A stretch of 64,000 bases of DNA from Falsochrobactrum shanghaiense (GCF_003149535.1 NZ_QGDB01000002.1:372001-436000), one strand, 5' to 3'. Positions 45,470-54,089 are shown, counted from the stretch's first letter. Notes: a model not told the origin generated them from the sequence alone. Numbers and translations are program-made.

Positions 45470-45502
45470 TCATATTGTAAACAATATGTCCATATTATGA
45501 AC
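45468..45502. promoter_or_regulatory. Palindromic operator, probable IclR-type regulator site
   Basis: CATATTGT (45471-45478) and ACAATATG (45481-45488) are perfect inverted arms with AA between, flanked by GTTCATA (45468-45474) and TATGAAC (45496-45502). It overlaps the promoter of the cupin gene. The IclR gene two genes downstream is the likely binder. Confidence 0.6.
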
Positions 45503-45514
45503 AGGGAGGAGAGC

Positions 45515-46060
45515 GTGTCTGCAGAACAGCCGGGCGATAATATCGACCCCGAAACTATACGACGGATGCCTTATCAGAATCCCCAGCCGGTCGAGATGTT
45601 GCCGGATCTGGTGGTTCCGAACGCTATTCCGACCGACGACCGCATCTGGGTGCCGCAATCTGAAAATGTCTGGTTCAGGCCGCTTTGCCTCAACCGGTCG
45701 GCGGGCTACTGGATGAACCTGCTCAAGGTGCGCAAGTCGGGCGTTTTAAGCCGCCATCGTCATCCGGGGCCGGTGCATGCACTGGTGCTGAAGGGGAGCT
45801 GGCGTTATCTGGAACATGACTGGATCGCCACCGAGGGCTCTTATGCTTTTGAACCGCCGGGCGAGATTCACACGCTGGTGGTCGATGAAGGCGTCGAGGA
45901 AATGATTACCTATTTCCAGGTCAATGGCTGCATGTATTACGTTGACCCATGGGGCAACAATAATGGCTATGAGGACATCTTCACCAAGATCGATATGTGC
46001 CGCAAGCACTATGAGGAAGTCGGTCTTGGCGCGGATTATGTTGATCAGTTCATTCGCTGA
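45515..46060 (+). CDS. Cupin-domain dioxygenase-like protein (2,4'-dihydroxyacetophenone dioxygenase family)
   Basis: 181 residues from the GTG at 45515, which has GGGAGGAG upstream; the ATG at 45497 overlaps that site. The cupin barrel has HRHPGPVHALVLKGSWRY and EPPGEIHTLVV, giving His/Glu metal ligands. It resembles 2,4'-dihydroxyacetophenone dioxygenases, but in this sugar-acid context it may instead be an isomerase-like or lactone-handling cupin, an inference. It heads the cluster that runs through an SDR dehydrogenase and an IclR gene to dgoK and dgoA. A terminator follows directly. Confidence 0.75.
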   Translation: MSAEQPGDNIDPETIRRMPYQNPQPVEMLPDLVVPNAIPTDDRIWVPQSENVWFRPLCLNRSAGYWMNLLKVRKSGVLSRHRHPGPVHALVLKGSWRYLEHDWIATEGSYAFEPPGEIHTLVVDEGVEEMITYFQVNGCMYYVDPWGNNNGYEDIFTKIDMCRKHYEEVGLGADYVDQFIR

Positions 46061-46078
46061 ATTGTGAATTGCCAGATT

Positions 46079-46108
46079 GCGGACGGCCATAAGGCCGTTC
46101 GCTTTTTT
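46079..46108 (+). terminator. Intrinsic terminator after the cupin gene
   Basis: 10-bp stem with one G-T pair (46079-46088 and 46093-46102), loop of 4 nt, then six T. This is a strong Rho-independent terminator. Confidence 0.85.
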
Positions 46109-46155
46109 AGAGCGCATCTCGAAAACTGTGAAACGGTTTCGGGATAACGACATGC
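46109..46155. repeat. Short palindromic repeat, possible relative of the dispersed family
   Basis: The stretch contains AAACTGTGAAACGGTTTCGG and reads in reverse complement as CGAAACCGTTTCACAGTTTT, close to the CAAAACCGNTTCNCNNTTTT core of the larger repeats. It lies between the terminator and the next gene's ribosome-binding site. Confidence 0.5.
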
Positions 46156-46182
46156 TTTAATGATGCGTTGCGGGTGGAGCTT

Positions 46183-46908
46183 ATGACATTTCAATCGGAT
46201 ATTTTTGCCGGTAAAACGGCTCTGGTTACGGGGGCTACGACCGGCATTGGCGCAGGCGTGGCGCAAGGTCTTGCCCGTCTTGGCGCGAATGTGACAGCCG
46301 TCGGGCTTGGTGCCGATCAGGCGCGTGCGCAGGACGGGAGCGCAATCAGTTTTCGCGAGCTGGATGTTTGCGACGAAGCCGGTGTGCAGGCTTTGGTCGA
46401 CAGTCTGGACCGCATCGATATTGTCGTGAATTGTGCTGGCGTGATCCGCCGCCACGAAGAGCATCAGCTCGATGTTTTCGAAAAGGTGCTGGCCATCAAC
46501 CTGACGGGCACCATGCGGGTTTCAACGGCGGCACGCGCGAAGCTTGCCGAAAGCAAGGGAGCGATCGTCAATACGGCTTCCATGCTGTCTTTTTTCGGCG
46601 GCGGGCTGGTTCCCGCCTATAGCGCCAGCAAGGGCGGCGTGGCGCAATTGACCAAATCGCTCGCTATCGCCTATGCGCCTGATGGCATCCGGGTCAATGC
46701 CGTCGCACCCGGCTGGATCGCGACACTGCTCACGCAGGCGCTTCAGGATGATCCCGCGCGATCTGGCCCGATTCTTGAGCGCACGCCGATGAAGCGCTGG
46801 GGCAAGCCCGAGGATATTGCCGGAGCTGTAGCATTTCTGTGCAGCCCTGCCGCAGCATTCATCACCGGCATTGTCATGCCGGTCGATGGGGGCTATCTGG
46901 TGAGCTAG
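46183..46908 (+). CDS. SDR-family oxidoreductase (KduD/gluconate dehydrogenase-like)
   Basis: 241 residues from the ATG at 46183, with GTGGAG upstream. Classical SDR motifs: cofactor TGATTGIGAGVAQGL, NCAG (VVNCAGVIRR), catalytic Ser in ASMLSFFGGG and YSASKGG (Tyr-x3-Lys), and PGWIATLLT. NAD(P)-dependent oxidation or reduction of a sugar acid is likely, because dgoK and dgoA follow. The closest types are 2-deoxy-gluconate 3-dehydrogenases. A copy of the dispersed repeat overlaps the stop codon. Confidence 0.84.
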   Translation: MTFQSDIFAGKTALVTGATTGIGAGVAQGLARLGANVTAVGLGADQARAQDGSAISFRELDVCDEAGVQALVDSLDRIDIVVNCAGVIRRHEEHQLDVFEKVLAINLTGTMRVSTAARAKLAESKGAIVNTASMLSFFGGGLVPAYSASKGGVAQLTKSLAIAYAPDGIRVNAVAPGWIATLLTQALQDDPARSGPILERTPMKRWGKPEDIAGAVAFLCSPAAAFITGIVMPVDGGYLVS

Positions 46909-46999
46909 AGCATTTCCGGCAAAAGCGTGAAACGCCTTCGCAGGTAAATCAGTTCACTGGACTGATTTACCTGCTCCGGTGCGTCGGATAATGCGATGA
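46907..46999. repeat. Dispersed intergenic repeat, module 2 copy (inverted)
   Basis: Reverse complement of module 2 at 17880-17970. It shares the inner palindrome around CAGTCCAGTGAACTGATTT and the flanks CGCATTATCCGACGCA and TTTTGCCGGAAATGCTC. It fills the gap between the SDR stop and the IclR ribosome-binding site. Confidence 0.85.
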
Positions 47000-47035
47000 G
47001 ACAAAAACCCGGAACGGTTGGAGGTTGCGGCGCCG

Positions 47036-47836
47036 ATGAGTGACGAAGAAGCTGGTCCTTCGGGCAGGCAGGAAGTGCCCGGCACGGCGTCTTTTTCGCG
47101 TTTCATGCGCGTATTGCAGGCGGTCAGCGACAGTGAAGCGCCATTGACGACGGCCCGGCTTGCAATATTGGTGGGGCTCCCGCGTCCGACGGTCTATCGT
47201 ATCGTCGCAGCACTTAAAGCCGAAGGCATGCTGACGGAAGAAGCACAGACCGGCGCATGGCTTCTCGGTCCCCGGCTCGTCAGTCTTGCCGCGCGCAGTT
47301 GGGACCGATCCGATCTGAGAAAGGCTGCGCAAATTCCGCTTGCCCAACTTCGCGACCAGCTTGACGAGACGATCCATCTGGCAATTCGCAGCGGCGATGA
47401 AATGGTCTATATCGACAAGATTGAGAGCAATCGCACCGTACGCATGATGTCGCGCGTCGGAACATGCGTTCCGCTTCACTCCAGTTCAGTGGGCAAGGCC
47501 TGGCTCGCCAGCCTCGATGATGTGGAAATGCGCGCAATTCTCGCGCAATTGCCTCTCAGGCCGCGCACGAAGCATACATTGACGACCCGCGAGGCGGTCG
47601 CGGCTGAAATTGCGGCTACGCGCGAGCGCGGCTACTCGCTCGATTTGCAGGAAAATGAAGAAGATATTTGCTGCTATGGTCGTGCCATTCCCGATCAGAA
47701 TGGCCGCGCTCGGGGCTGTATCAGCGTGAGCATGCCGCGCTATCGTTTTGAAGAGGCCCCGTCCGGGCCGATTACGCAGGCAATGGAGCAATGTGTCCGC
47801 GCTATTGCTCAACAGATGATTTCCATGGATGGCTGA
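47036..47836 (+). CDS. IclR-family transcriptional regulator
   Basis: 266 residues from the ATG at 47036 (MSDEEAGPSGRQEVPGTASF), with GGAGG 11 nt upstream; a TTG at 47018 is less likely. The winged HTH is in LTTARLAILVGLPRPTVYRI, and the IclR effector domain shows LRDQLDETIHLAIRSGDEMV and GYSLDLQENEEDICCYGRAI. The family responds to sugar acids and aromatic acids. It overlaps dgoK by a few bases and should control the cluster from the palindrome at 45468-45502. Confidence 0.9.
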   Translation: MSDEEAGPSGRQEVPGTASFSRFMRVLQAVSDSEAPLTTARLAILVGLPRPTVYRIVAALKAEGMLTEEAQTGAWLLGPRLVSLAARSWDRSDLRKAAQIPLAQLRDQLDETIHLAIRSGDEMVYIDKIESNRTVRMMSRVGTCVPLHSSSVGKAWLASLDDVEMRAILAQLPLRPRTKHTLTTREAVAAEIAATRERGYSLDLQENEEDICCYGRAIPDQNGRARGCISVSMPRYRFEEAPSGPITQAMEQCVRAIAQQMISMDG

Positions 47837-48764
47837 ACCAATGACAATTCCCGTATCCCCTGCTTTCGTTTGTGTCGTTGATTGGGGCACCACCAGCTTT
47901 CGCCTGTGGCTGCTCGATCGCGAGGGCGCGGTTCTTGCTGAAAGCCGTTCCGATGAAGGCATGATGAAGGCGGCGGAGACAGGCTTCGCTGTCGTCTTGC
48001 AAAAGCATCTTGCAAAGGTTGAGGCGCATCCCGAACTGCCGGTGCTTGTCTGCGGCATGGCCGGTGCGCGGCAGGGTTGGGTGGAAGCGCCTTATGTTGC
48101 AGTGCCCGCGACGCTTGCCGGGCTTGCGCAAGCCGCCGGAAAGATCGAGGAACTGCCGCGCGATATTCGGATTCTGCCGGGTGTCGCGCAGCGTGATCCA
48201 GATGCGCCCGACGTCATGCGCGGCGAGGAAACCCAATTGCTGGGCCTTGCAGACATCGGCGCGGAGCAGATCATCTGCATGCCCGGCACCCATAGCAAGT
48301 GGGTTGAAATGCGTGAAGGAGCCATCCATGGCTTCACCACCTATATGACCGGGGAGCTTTTCAGCGTTATCGGCAAGCATTCCATTCTCAGGCACACGGT
48401 TGGCGACGCGAAGGGCGGCACGGAAATTCCGCCAGCCTTTCTGGAGGCGGCGAGCCGCGCAATGGGCAATCCTGACGCATTGACGCAAGGTCTCTTCAAG
48501 CTGCGCGCAGGCCAGCTTCTGGGCTATAGCGAGGACGGAGAAGGCGCAGCGCAATTGTCGGGCCTGCTGATCGGTGCCGAAATCGGCGCTGCCTTGCGGC
48601 AATATCGCGATATGCGCGCGCCTGTCCTCATTTCCGATGGCCGTCTGGGGCTGCTTTATGAAGCAGCGCTGAAACAAGCCGGATTGGAGCCGGTCATCGT
48701 TGATGCCGGCGACATTACGCGCGCTGGCCTCTATACGCTCGCCCGCCAGATATGGGCGGCTTGA
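47829..48764 (+). CDS. dgoK: 2-dehydro-3-deoxygalactonokinase
   Basis: 311 residues. The N-terminal phosphate-binding VVDWGTTSFRLWLLDREG is the DgoK hallmark, and PGTHSKWVEMREGAIHGFTT contains the conserved HSKW. The enzyme phosphorylates 2-dehydro-3-deoxy-D-galactonate to the 6-phosphate. ATG at 47829 overlaps the IclR stop; an ATG at 47841 is also possible. The aldolase for its product is next, giving pyruvate and glyceraldehyde-3-phosphate, the end of De Ley-Doudoroff galactonate breakdown. Confidence 0.9.
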   Translation: MAEPMTIPVSPAFVCVVDWGTTSFRLWLLDREGAVLAESRSDEGMMKAAETGFAVVLQKHLAKVEAHPELPVLVCGMAGARQGWVEAPYVAVPATLAGLAQAAGKIEELPRDIRILPGVAQRDPDAPDVMRGEETQLLGLADIGAEQIICMPGTHSKWVEMREGAIHGFTTYMTGELFSVIGKHSILRHTVGDAKGGTEIPPAFLEAASRAMGNPDALTQGLFKLRAGQLLGYSEDGEGAAQLSGLLIGAEIGAALRQYRDMRAPVLISDGRLGLLYEAALKQAGLEPVIVDAGDITRAGLYTLARQIWAA

Positions 48765-48803
48765 GCCAAACCTATAATCCGCCTTTGTTGCAAGGAGTTA
48801 CAT

Positions 48804-49445
48804 ATGTCCACACCATCGCCCAAAATGCCATGGCCCGATCTCAAGCGTTCACTGGTGGCGATCCTGCGGGGTATTCGCCCGCAAGAGGTGGAAGCCATTC
48901 TGGGCGTTCTGATCGAGGAGGGATTTGAAGCCATTGAAATTCCGCTCAATTCGCCCGAACCGTGGGTTTCGATCGGCAAGGCGGTCGAACTATATGGCGA
49001 TCGCGCGCTCATCGGAGCAGGCACGGTGCTCAGCGCGGAGGATGTGCATAAATTGGCTGATCTGGGCGGACGCATCATGGTCAGCCCCAATACGGATGCC
49101 GAAGTCATTCGCACGGCAGCCGAGCGCGGTCTTTATTCCATGCCGGGCTGCTTCACAGCCAGCGAAGCCTTGCTGGCCATCAAGAGTGGCGCATCGGCGC
49201 TTAAATTCTTCCCGGCAGCAACCCTTGGACCATCCGGCATTGCGGCAATCAGCACCATCCTGCCGCGCGATGCGGTCGTCGGCGCGGTCGGTGGCGTTTC
49301 CGAGCGTGATTTTGCGGATTACGTCAAGGTCGGCGTGCGTGCTTTCGGTCTGGGAAGCAGTCTCTACCGGGCGGGCGATGACGCGGCAAGCGTGCGTGAA
49401 AAGGCGAAAAGAACAATCGCTGCCTATGATGCACTGGAGCTATAG
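48804..49445 (+). CDS. dgoA: 2-dehydro-3-deoxy-6-phosphogalactonate aldolase
   Basis: 213 residues, a class I KDPG/KDPGal aldolase. The Schiff-base lysine sits in SALKFFPAATLGPSG, and IGAGTVLSAEDVHKLADLGG and YSMPGCFTASEALLAIKSGA are family blocks, as is VGAVGGVSERDF. AAGGAG precedes the ATG. The product cleaves the sugar-acid phosphate made by dgoK. Galactonate dehydratase itself is not in this window, so the pathway needs genes elsewhere. Confidence 0.92.
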   Translation: MSTPSPKMPWPDLKRSLVAILRGIRPQEVEAILGVLIEEGFEAIEIPLNSPEPWVSIGKAVELYGDRALIGAGTVLSAEDVHKLADLGGRIMVSPNTDAEVIRTAAERGLYSMPGCFTASEALLAIKSGASALKFFPAATLGPSGIAAISTILPRDAVVGAVGGVSERDFADYVKVGVRAFGLGSSLYRAGDDAASVREKAKRTIAAYDALEL

Positions 49446-49580
49446 AAAGTTCAGCCGCTCTGGTAAGGCCAATTGAAAAAGCCTGCCTTTCAGGGTAAAG
49501 CCTGAAACCATCCTCTTGAGTGGGGATGGGCATCATTGATGTTTCGCATGGTCAGCGAGGTTCAGGGACGATAATCAGAG

Positions 49581-50405
49581 ATGAGATCGGTTGAGACGAG
49601 CGATTTCGCAAAATGCAACAAGGCGATAGCTGCCCTTATCGAGGAACTGGATAATCCCAATTTCGAGAGCAGCTTTGTGACCGCATTGCGAAAGGTGGTT
49701 CCTTTCGATCTCGCCATGATTTCCATTTACGACCGCGACAATGTGTTTGCGCCCGATTGTGCGCTTCCTTTCGGAATCAGCGAGGATGTGCTCGAAAAAT
49801 ATTATGCGTCTACCTATCGGTTTAGCCCGTTTTTCCAGATGCATAAGCGCGGGCTGCGCGGCGGTATCTACCAGATGGAAAAGCTGGCGCACTCGTCGGT
49901 CTTGAAAAAGCCGACCCGTAATATGGATATTCTGGAAATCGACCACTCCGAAGAGGTCGGTTACAGCACGATCGGCTGGCCCAAGCGCCTGCGGGAAATC
50001 GGTCTGGCGATCCGTCTTTCGAGCACGCAGACCGTGCAGGTCGCCCTCTATCGCGTCGGCGCTTCGCATTACCGACCGGGAGAAGTGGAAAGTCTCGCCG
50101 CTATTTCGCAGGTCATGGGTTCGCTTTACAGGCGTTTCCGTTCCAGAGCCGGTGAACGGCGGCAGCAGCCCCAGTCGATGGTTGCCCAGTCATTGCAGGA
50201 ACTGGCCGCTCATATGCTTTCTCCGCGCGAGCTGGAAGTGATCACGCTGATTGTGGAAGGCCAATCCGGCGAAAATATCGCCCGCATACTCGGTGTGGGG
50301 GAAGAGACGGTCAAGACCCACCGCAAGCGCGCTTATCAGAAGCTGGGGGTGAAATCCCATGTGGAATTGTTCGTTCTTTTGATAAGCCAAATGAAAAGAG
50401 CCTGA
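49581..50405 (+). CDS. LuxR-family transcriptional regulator
   Basis: 274 residues. The C-terminal LuxR HTH is clear: LSPRELEVITLIVEGQSGEN, then ARILGVGEETVKTHRKRAYQ and LGVKSHVELFVLLI. The N-terminal ~190 residues (including YASTYRFSPFFQMHKRGLRG) show no response-regulator receiver domain and do not obviously match the acyl-homoserine-lactone pocket of VjbR-like proteins, although a distant autoinducer or PAS-type fold is possible. It is not shown to bind a signal molecule. Flanked by the dgo cluster and the convergent LacI gene. Confidence 0.85.
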   Translation: MRSVETSDFAKCNKAIAALIEELDNPNFESSFVTALRKVVPFDLAMISIYDRDNVFAPDCALPFGISEDVLEKYYASTYRFSPFFQMHKRGLRGGIYQMEKLAHSSVLKKPTRNMDILEIDHSEEVGYSTIGWPKRLREIGLAIRLSSTQTVQVALYRVGASHYRPGEVESLAAISQVMGSLYRRFRSRAGERRQQPQSMVAQSLQELAAHMLSPRELEVITLIVEGQSGENIARILGVGEETVKTHRKRAYQKLGVKSHVELFVLLISQMKRA

Positions 50406-50436
50406 TTGCCGAAGATTCTGATTGCTTGGGCAGTTT

Positions 50437-51456
50437 TCACGCCTGTTTGTCGGGCATGGCATGGTCTCCCAGCGTGATTTCGGGCGTGAACACGATTCGG
50501 CGGGTGAGGGTAGCGCGCTCGTCGGTCAAGGCGCGGCATGCGATGCGCGCAGCCATTTCGCCCATATGACGGCGCGGAGAGCATGAGGTTGCGATCTTGA
50601 CGGGAAGGGCTGCGGTCAGTTCCAGACCGTTGAAGCCCGCAATCAGCACCTGATCGGGAACTGCGACGCCTTTTTGCATGCAGGCAAACAAACCGCCCGC
50701 GGCCATGTCATCATTCGAATAATAGATGCAGTCAGGTTCGGGCGCGGTTGCCAGCATTTCCAGCGTCAGCCTCTTTCCGAGGGCCGCAGAGGAGAATTCC
50801 GGTGCGATTGATTGTGCGATGAAGCTCAATCCCGCAGCCTTCAGGACTTTTTCAAAGCCCAGTTTGCGCTTTGCCGCGCGTAAATCCTTGTCGAGCGCAC
50901 TGCCGACATAGCCGAATTTCCTGCGGCCCGCGCCAAGCAGGGCATGGGCCATTTCTTCGCCAGCCACGCCATGCGAAAGCCCGATGTTGAATTCGATCGG
51001 ATAACCATCCGTATCCATGATCTCGATCACGGGAATTTTTGCCTGTTCCAACAGCCGCCTTGTCTCCTCGCCATGTTCAAGGCCGGTCACGATAATGGCG
51101 GCAGGCTGCCATGAGAGCATGTCGCGGATAACAACATGCTCCTTGAGGGGATCGTAATCGGTGATGCCGAAGACGGCCTGCATGCCGCTTCCTTCAAGAC
51201 CTGCACTTATGCCCGCAAGTACCTCAGCAAACACGATATTCGACATGCTCGGCACGACGACGCTGACCAGATTGGTTCGTTGGGACGAGAGTGCGAGCGC
51301 CAGGCGGTTGCCCACATAGCCGAGCTGCTCTGCCGCACGGCTGACTTTCAGCACGCTTTCTCTGGAGACGTCAGCCGCCCCGCGCAGCGCACGCGAAGCC
51401 GTCATCTTGCTTACGCCTGCCGCTGCCGCAACTTCTTCCAGGGTCGGTTTTCGCAT
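50437..51456 (-). CDS. LacI-family transcriptional regulator
   Basis: 339 residues. The N-terminal HTH is TLEEVAAAAGVSKMTASRAL (LacI signature), followed by the hinge and a periplasmic-binding-like sugar domain (FNGLELTAALPVKIATSCSP). The gene is divergent from the threonate dehydrogenase-like gene, with tandem perfect palindromes in the gap (51583-51606). It most likely represses that operon and possibly itself; the inducer should be the imported sugar or sugar acid. Confidence 0.9.
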   Translation of the reverse strand: MRKPTLEEVAAAAGVSKMTASRALRGAADVSRESVLKVSRAAEQLGYVGNRLALALSSQRTNLVSVVVPSMSNIVFAEVLAGISAGLEGSGMQAVFGITDYDPLKEHVVIRDMLSWQPAAIIVTGLEHGEETRRLLEQAKIPVIEIMDTDGYPIEFNIGLSHGVAGEEMAHALLGAGRRKFGYVGSALDKDLRAAKRKLGFEKVLKAAGLSFIAQSIAPEFSSAALGKRLTLEMLATAPEPDCIYYSNDDMAAGGLFACMQKGVAVPDQVLIAGFNGLELTAALPVKIATSCSPRRHMGEMAARIACRALTDERATLTRRIVFTPEITLGDHAMPDKQA

Positions 51457-51544
51457 CTATGAAACGGCTTCCCGCCAAATGGCCCGGTCAATATTGCTGC
51501 TATTGTTAGGCGCGGGACGCTTAAAACGCAAATCATGCCAGCCG

Positions 51545-51606
51545 TTGACAGAGGGCGTTTAATATACATAGTTTACAAAACCGGTACCGATACCGGTATC
51601 GATACC
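51545..51606 (+). promoter_or_regulatory. Promoter and double LacI-type operator of the sugar-acid operon
   Basis: TTGACA at 51545-51550 with ATAGTT at 51568-51573 (17-bp spacing). Immediately downstream, CGATACCGGTATCG (51588-51601) and GGTATCGATACC (51595-51606) are two overlapping perfect palindromes, preceded by GGTACC (51583-51588). Bound repressor would sit over the transcription start. Confidence 0.72.
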
Positions 51607-51623
51607 AGCGAGCGGAGGGCAGC

Positions 51624-52550
51624 GTGTCAGCGGACAATACGGCTACTGTGATCGGGCTTGGATCGATGGGCTGGGGTGCGGCCTTGTCGCTGCTGCGTGC
51701 CGGTTTCCGCGTCAAGGGTGTCGATATAAATCAACAGGTGCTGGAGCGTTTCAAGGAAGAGGGCGGTGAACCTTATGCGCTGCCTGCCAATGCTGGTGAA
51801 AGCGACGTCGTTCTGGTATTCGTGGTCAATTCCGATCAGGTCCGGCAGGTTCTTTTCGGGCCGAATGGCGCTCTTGAAAGTGCAAGGCCCGGCACGGTCT
51901 TTCTGTTATGCGTGACCATGGCGCCAAGTGCGACGGTTGAAATCGCAGCCAAACTCGAAGCGGCAGGAATGGCCGTCATCGATGCGCCGGTATCGGGCGG
52001 ACATCTCAAGGCGCTTGCAGGCGAACTCACGGTCATGGGATCAGGACGGGAGGCGGCTTTCGAAGCGGCCTCCGCTGCATTGGATGCGGTGGCCGTCAAG
52101 GTATTCCGGCTGGGCAGCGAAGTCGGCACCGGCTCGAAAATCAAAATGATCAATCAGCTTTTGGCGGGCATCCACATCGCAGCGACTGCCGAGGCGCTGA
52201 ACCTTGCGGCAAAAATCGGCCTCGATCTTGAAACCGTCTTTGAGGTCATTCGCGTTTCTGCGGGGTCGTCCTGGATGTTCGAGAACCGTGGGCCGCATAT
52301 TGTGGACGGTGATTATACGCCGCGTTCGGCGATTGATATTTTCGTCAAGGATCTGGGCATTGTCACAGGCGAGGCGCAAGGTTATTGCGGCGTGACGCCC
52401 TTGAGCGAGACAGCGCTTGCTTTGTTCAAAGAAGCTGCGCAAGCCGGGCTGGGGGCGGAAGACGACGCTGCGGTGGCCAAGATTCTGGCCCGCAAAAGCG
52501 GCGTCCTCTTGCCGGGCATGCCGGGGCAGGCCGGTGGGGAGCGCGTTTGA
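51624..52550 (+). CDS. ltnD: NAD-dependent L-threonate dehydrogenase-like protein (beta-hydroxyacid dehydrogenase family)
   Basis: 308 residues, GTG start. The Rossmann motif is VIGLGSMGWGAALSLLRAGF, the substrate-binding DAPVSGGHLKALAGELTVMG, and the catalytic Lys lies in GSKIKMINQLLAGIH, as in LtnD/GlxR-type enzymes. It fits L-threonate 2-dehydrogenase of the four-carbon acid pathway, especially because an OtnI-like isomerase follows 1 nt after its stop. The companion kinase (OtnK) and aldolase (OtnC) are absent from the window. Confidence 0.85.
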   Translation: MSADNTATVIGLGSMGWGAALSLLRAGFRVKGVDINQQVLERFKEEGGEPYALPANAGESDVVLVFVVNSDQVRQVLFGPNGALESARPGTVFLLCVTMAPSATVEIAAKLEAAGMAVIDAPVSGGHLKALAGELTVMGSGREAAFEAASAALDAVAVKVFRLGSEVGTGSKIKMINQLLAGIHIAATAEALNLAAKIGLDLETVFEVIRVSAGSSWMFENRGPHIVDGDYTPRSAIDIFVKDLGIVTGEAQGYCGVTPLSETALALFKEAAQAGLGAEDDAAVAKILARKSGVLLPGMPGQAGGERV

Positions 52551-52551
52551 A

Positions 52552-53316
52552 ATGGTAAGGTTTTCGGCCAATCTTGGTTTCTTATGGCAGGAATTACCGC
52601 TTCCCGAAGCTATTCACGCGGCAAAAGCCGCTGGTTTCGATGCGGTTGAATGCCATTGGCCTTATGCTTTCGGCACGGATGAGATTGGCGCCGCACTCCG
52701 GCAAACCGGGTTGCCGATGCTCGGGCTGAATACCAGCCGCGGCAATGTCGAGGCCGGGGATAACGGGCTTGCGGCCATCCCCGGACGCGAGAGCGAAGCG
52801 CGTCAGGCTATCATGCAGGCTATCGAATATGCGGCGGCACTTGAGGTTCCCAATATTCATGTCATGGCTGGAAAAGCGCAGGGCAGCGAGGCGCATCGGA
52901 CATTTCTGGACAATCTCGCCTATGCCTGCGATGAGGCCGCAAGGCACAATATTACGATCCTGATCGAGCCGCTCAATCATCGCGATGCGCCGGGTTATTT
53001 TCTCAAGACATCCGTACAGGCCGCTGCAATCATTGAAGAATTGAGTATCTCCAATCTGAAGATCATGTTCGACTGTTATCATATCCAGATCATGGAAGGG
53101 GACATCGGCACACGGCTTCAGGCCCTGCTGGCGCATATCGGGCATATCCAGATCGCCTCGGTGCCCGACCGCAGCGAGCCCGATCATGGCGAACTGGATT
53201 ATCGGCATATACTCCGGCTGATTGCTTCTATAGGCTATGCACAGCCCATTGGTGCGGAATACCGCCCGGCGGGTACGACCGATGCCGGACTTTCATGGAT
53301 GAGGGAGTTGGGATGA
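52552..53316 (+). CDS. otnI: OtnI-like 2-oxo-tetronate isomerase (hydroxypyruvate isomerase family)
   Basis: 254 residues from the ATG at 52552 ([20 protein letters not shown]), the typical Hyi/OtnI N-terminus; the longer frame from 52417 lies inside the previous gene. The AP-endonuclease-2-like TIM barrel is evident: [16 protein letters not shown] holds the metal Glu, [15 protein letters not shown] the Asp/His pair, and [20 protein letters not shown] ends the barrel. It interconverts 2-oxo-tetronates. It overlaps the following SDR gene (ATGA). Confidence 0.85.
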   Translation: MVRFSANLGFLWQELPLPEAIHAAKAAGFDAVECHWPYAFGTDEIGAALRQTGLPMLGLNTSRGNVEAGDNGLAAIPGRESEARQAIMQAIEYAAALEVPNIHVMAGKAQGSEAHRTFLDNLAYACDEAARHNITILIEPLNHRDAPGYFLKTSVQAAAIIEELSISNLKIMFDCYHIQIMEGDIGTRLQALLAHIGHIQIASVPDRSEPDHGELDYRHILRLIASIGYAQPIGAEYRPAGTTDAGLSWMRELG

Positions 53317-54089
53317 GCACGCTGGCGCGCGGGAAAAATGGTGGTGTTGCACTTGTGACCGGCGGCGGTACGGGCGTGGGCCGGGCCATCAGCAAGGCGC
53401 TGGGGGCTGCCGGCTATAGGGTCGTGATTTCCGGTCGCCGCGCAGAGGTGCTGGAAAAGGCCGCAGCCGAACTTCGCGACGAGACAGGGGCGGAATTTGT
53501 GGCCATCGCGGCCGATGTCAGTGATCCGCATTCCGTGCGCGCGCTCTTTGATGCAATATCGGACAAGTTCGGACGCCTTGATCTTCTCGTCAACAATGCC
53601 GGCGGCACAACTCCGGGCATCCCGCTGGAGGAACTGAGCTTCGAGCAGTGGAGCGCAATTGTCGGAAGCAACCTGACCGGTGCCTTCTTGTGTACCCAGC
53701 AGGCATTCCGTCTCATGAAGGCGCAGACCCCGCGCGGCGGACGCATTATCAATAATGGCTCTGTTTCCGCCACCGCGCCGCGACCCAATTCCGCGCCCTA
53801 TACGGCAACCAAACATGCCATCACCGGCCTGACCAAATCGACCGCACTCGACGGACGCAACTTCGACATCGCCTGCGGGCAGATCGATATTGGCAACGCC
53901 GCAACCGACATGACACAGACAATTGCGGCTGGCGTGATTCAGGCTGACGGGACGCTGGCGGCTGAACCGACCATCGATGCAGCTCATGTCGGAGATGCCG
54001 TGGTTTACATGGCCGGTTTGCCGTTGAACGCAAATGTGCTTACCATGACAGTCATGGCAACGAAAATGCCGTTTGTCGGACGCGGCTGA
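53313..54089 (+). CDS. SDR-family oxidoreductase
   Basis: 258 residues from the ATG at 53313. SDR motifs: cofactor [21 protein letters not shown] ([13 protein letters not shown]), [20 protein letters not shown] with Tyr-x3-Lys, and [11 protein letters not shown] sugar or sugar-acid substrate is likely from its place between the OtnI-like gene and a sugar importer. It overlaps the preceding gene by 4 nt. The 130-nt gap to the next gene shows no terminator. Confidence 0.83.
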   Translation: MSTLARGKNGGVALVTGGGTGVGRAISKALGAAGYRVVISGRRAEVLEKAAAELRDETGAEFVAIAADVSDPHSVRALFDAISDKFGRLDLLVNNAGGTTPGIPLEELSFEQWSAIVGSNLTGAFLCTQQAFRLMKAQTPRGGRIINNGSVSATAPRPNSAPYTATKHAITGLTKSTALDGRNFDIACGQIDIGNAATDMTQTIAAGVIQADGTLAAEPTIDAAHVGDAVVYMAGLPLNANVLTMTVMATKMPFVGRG

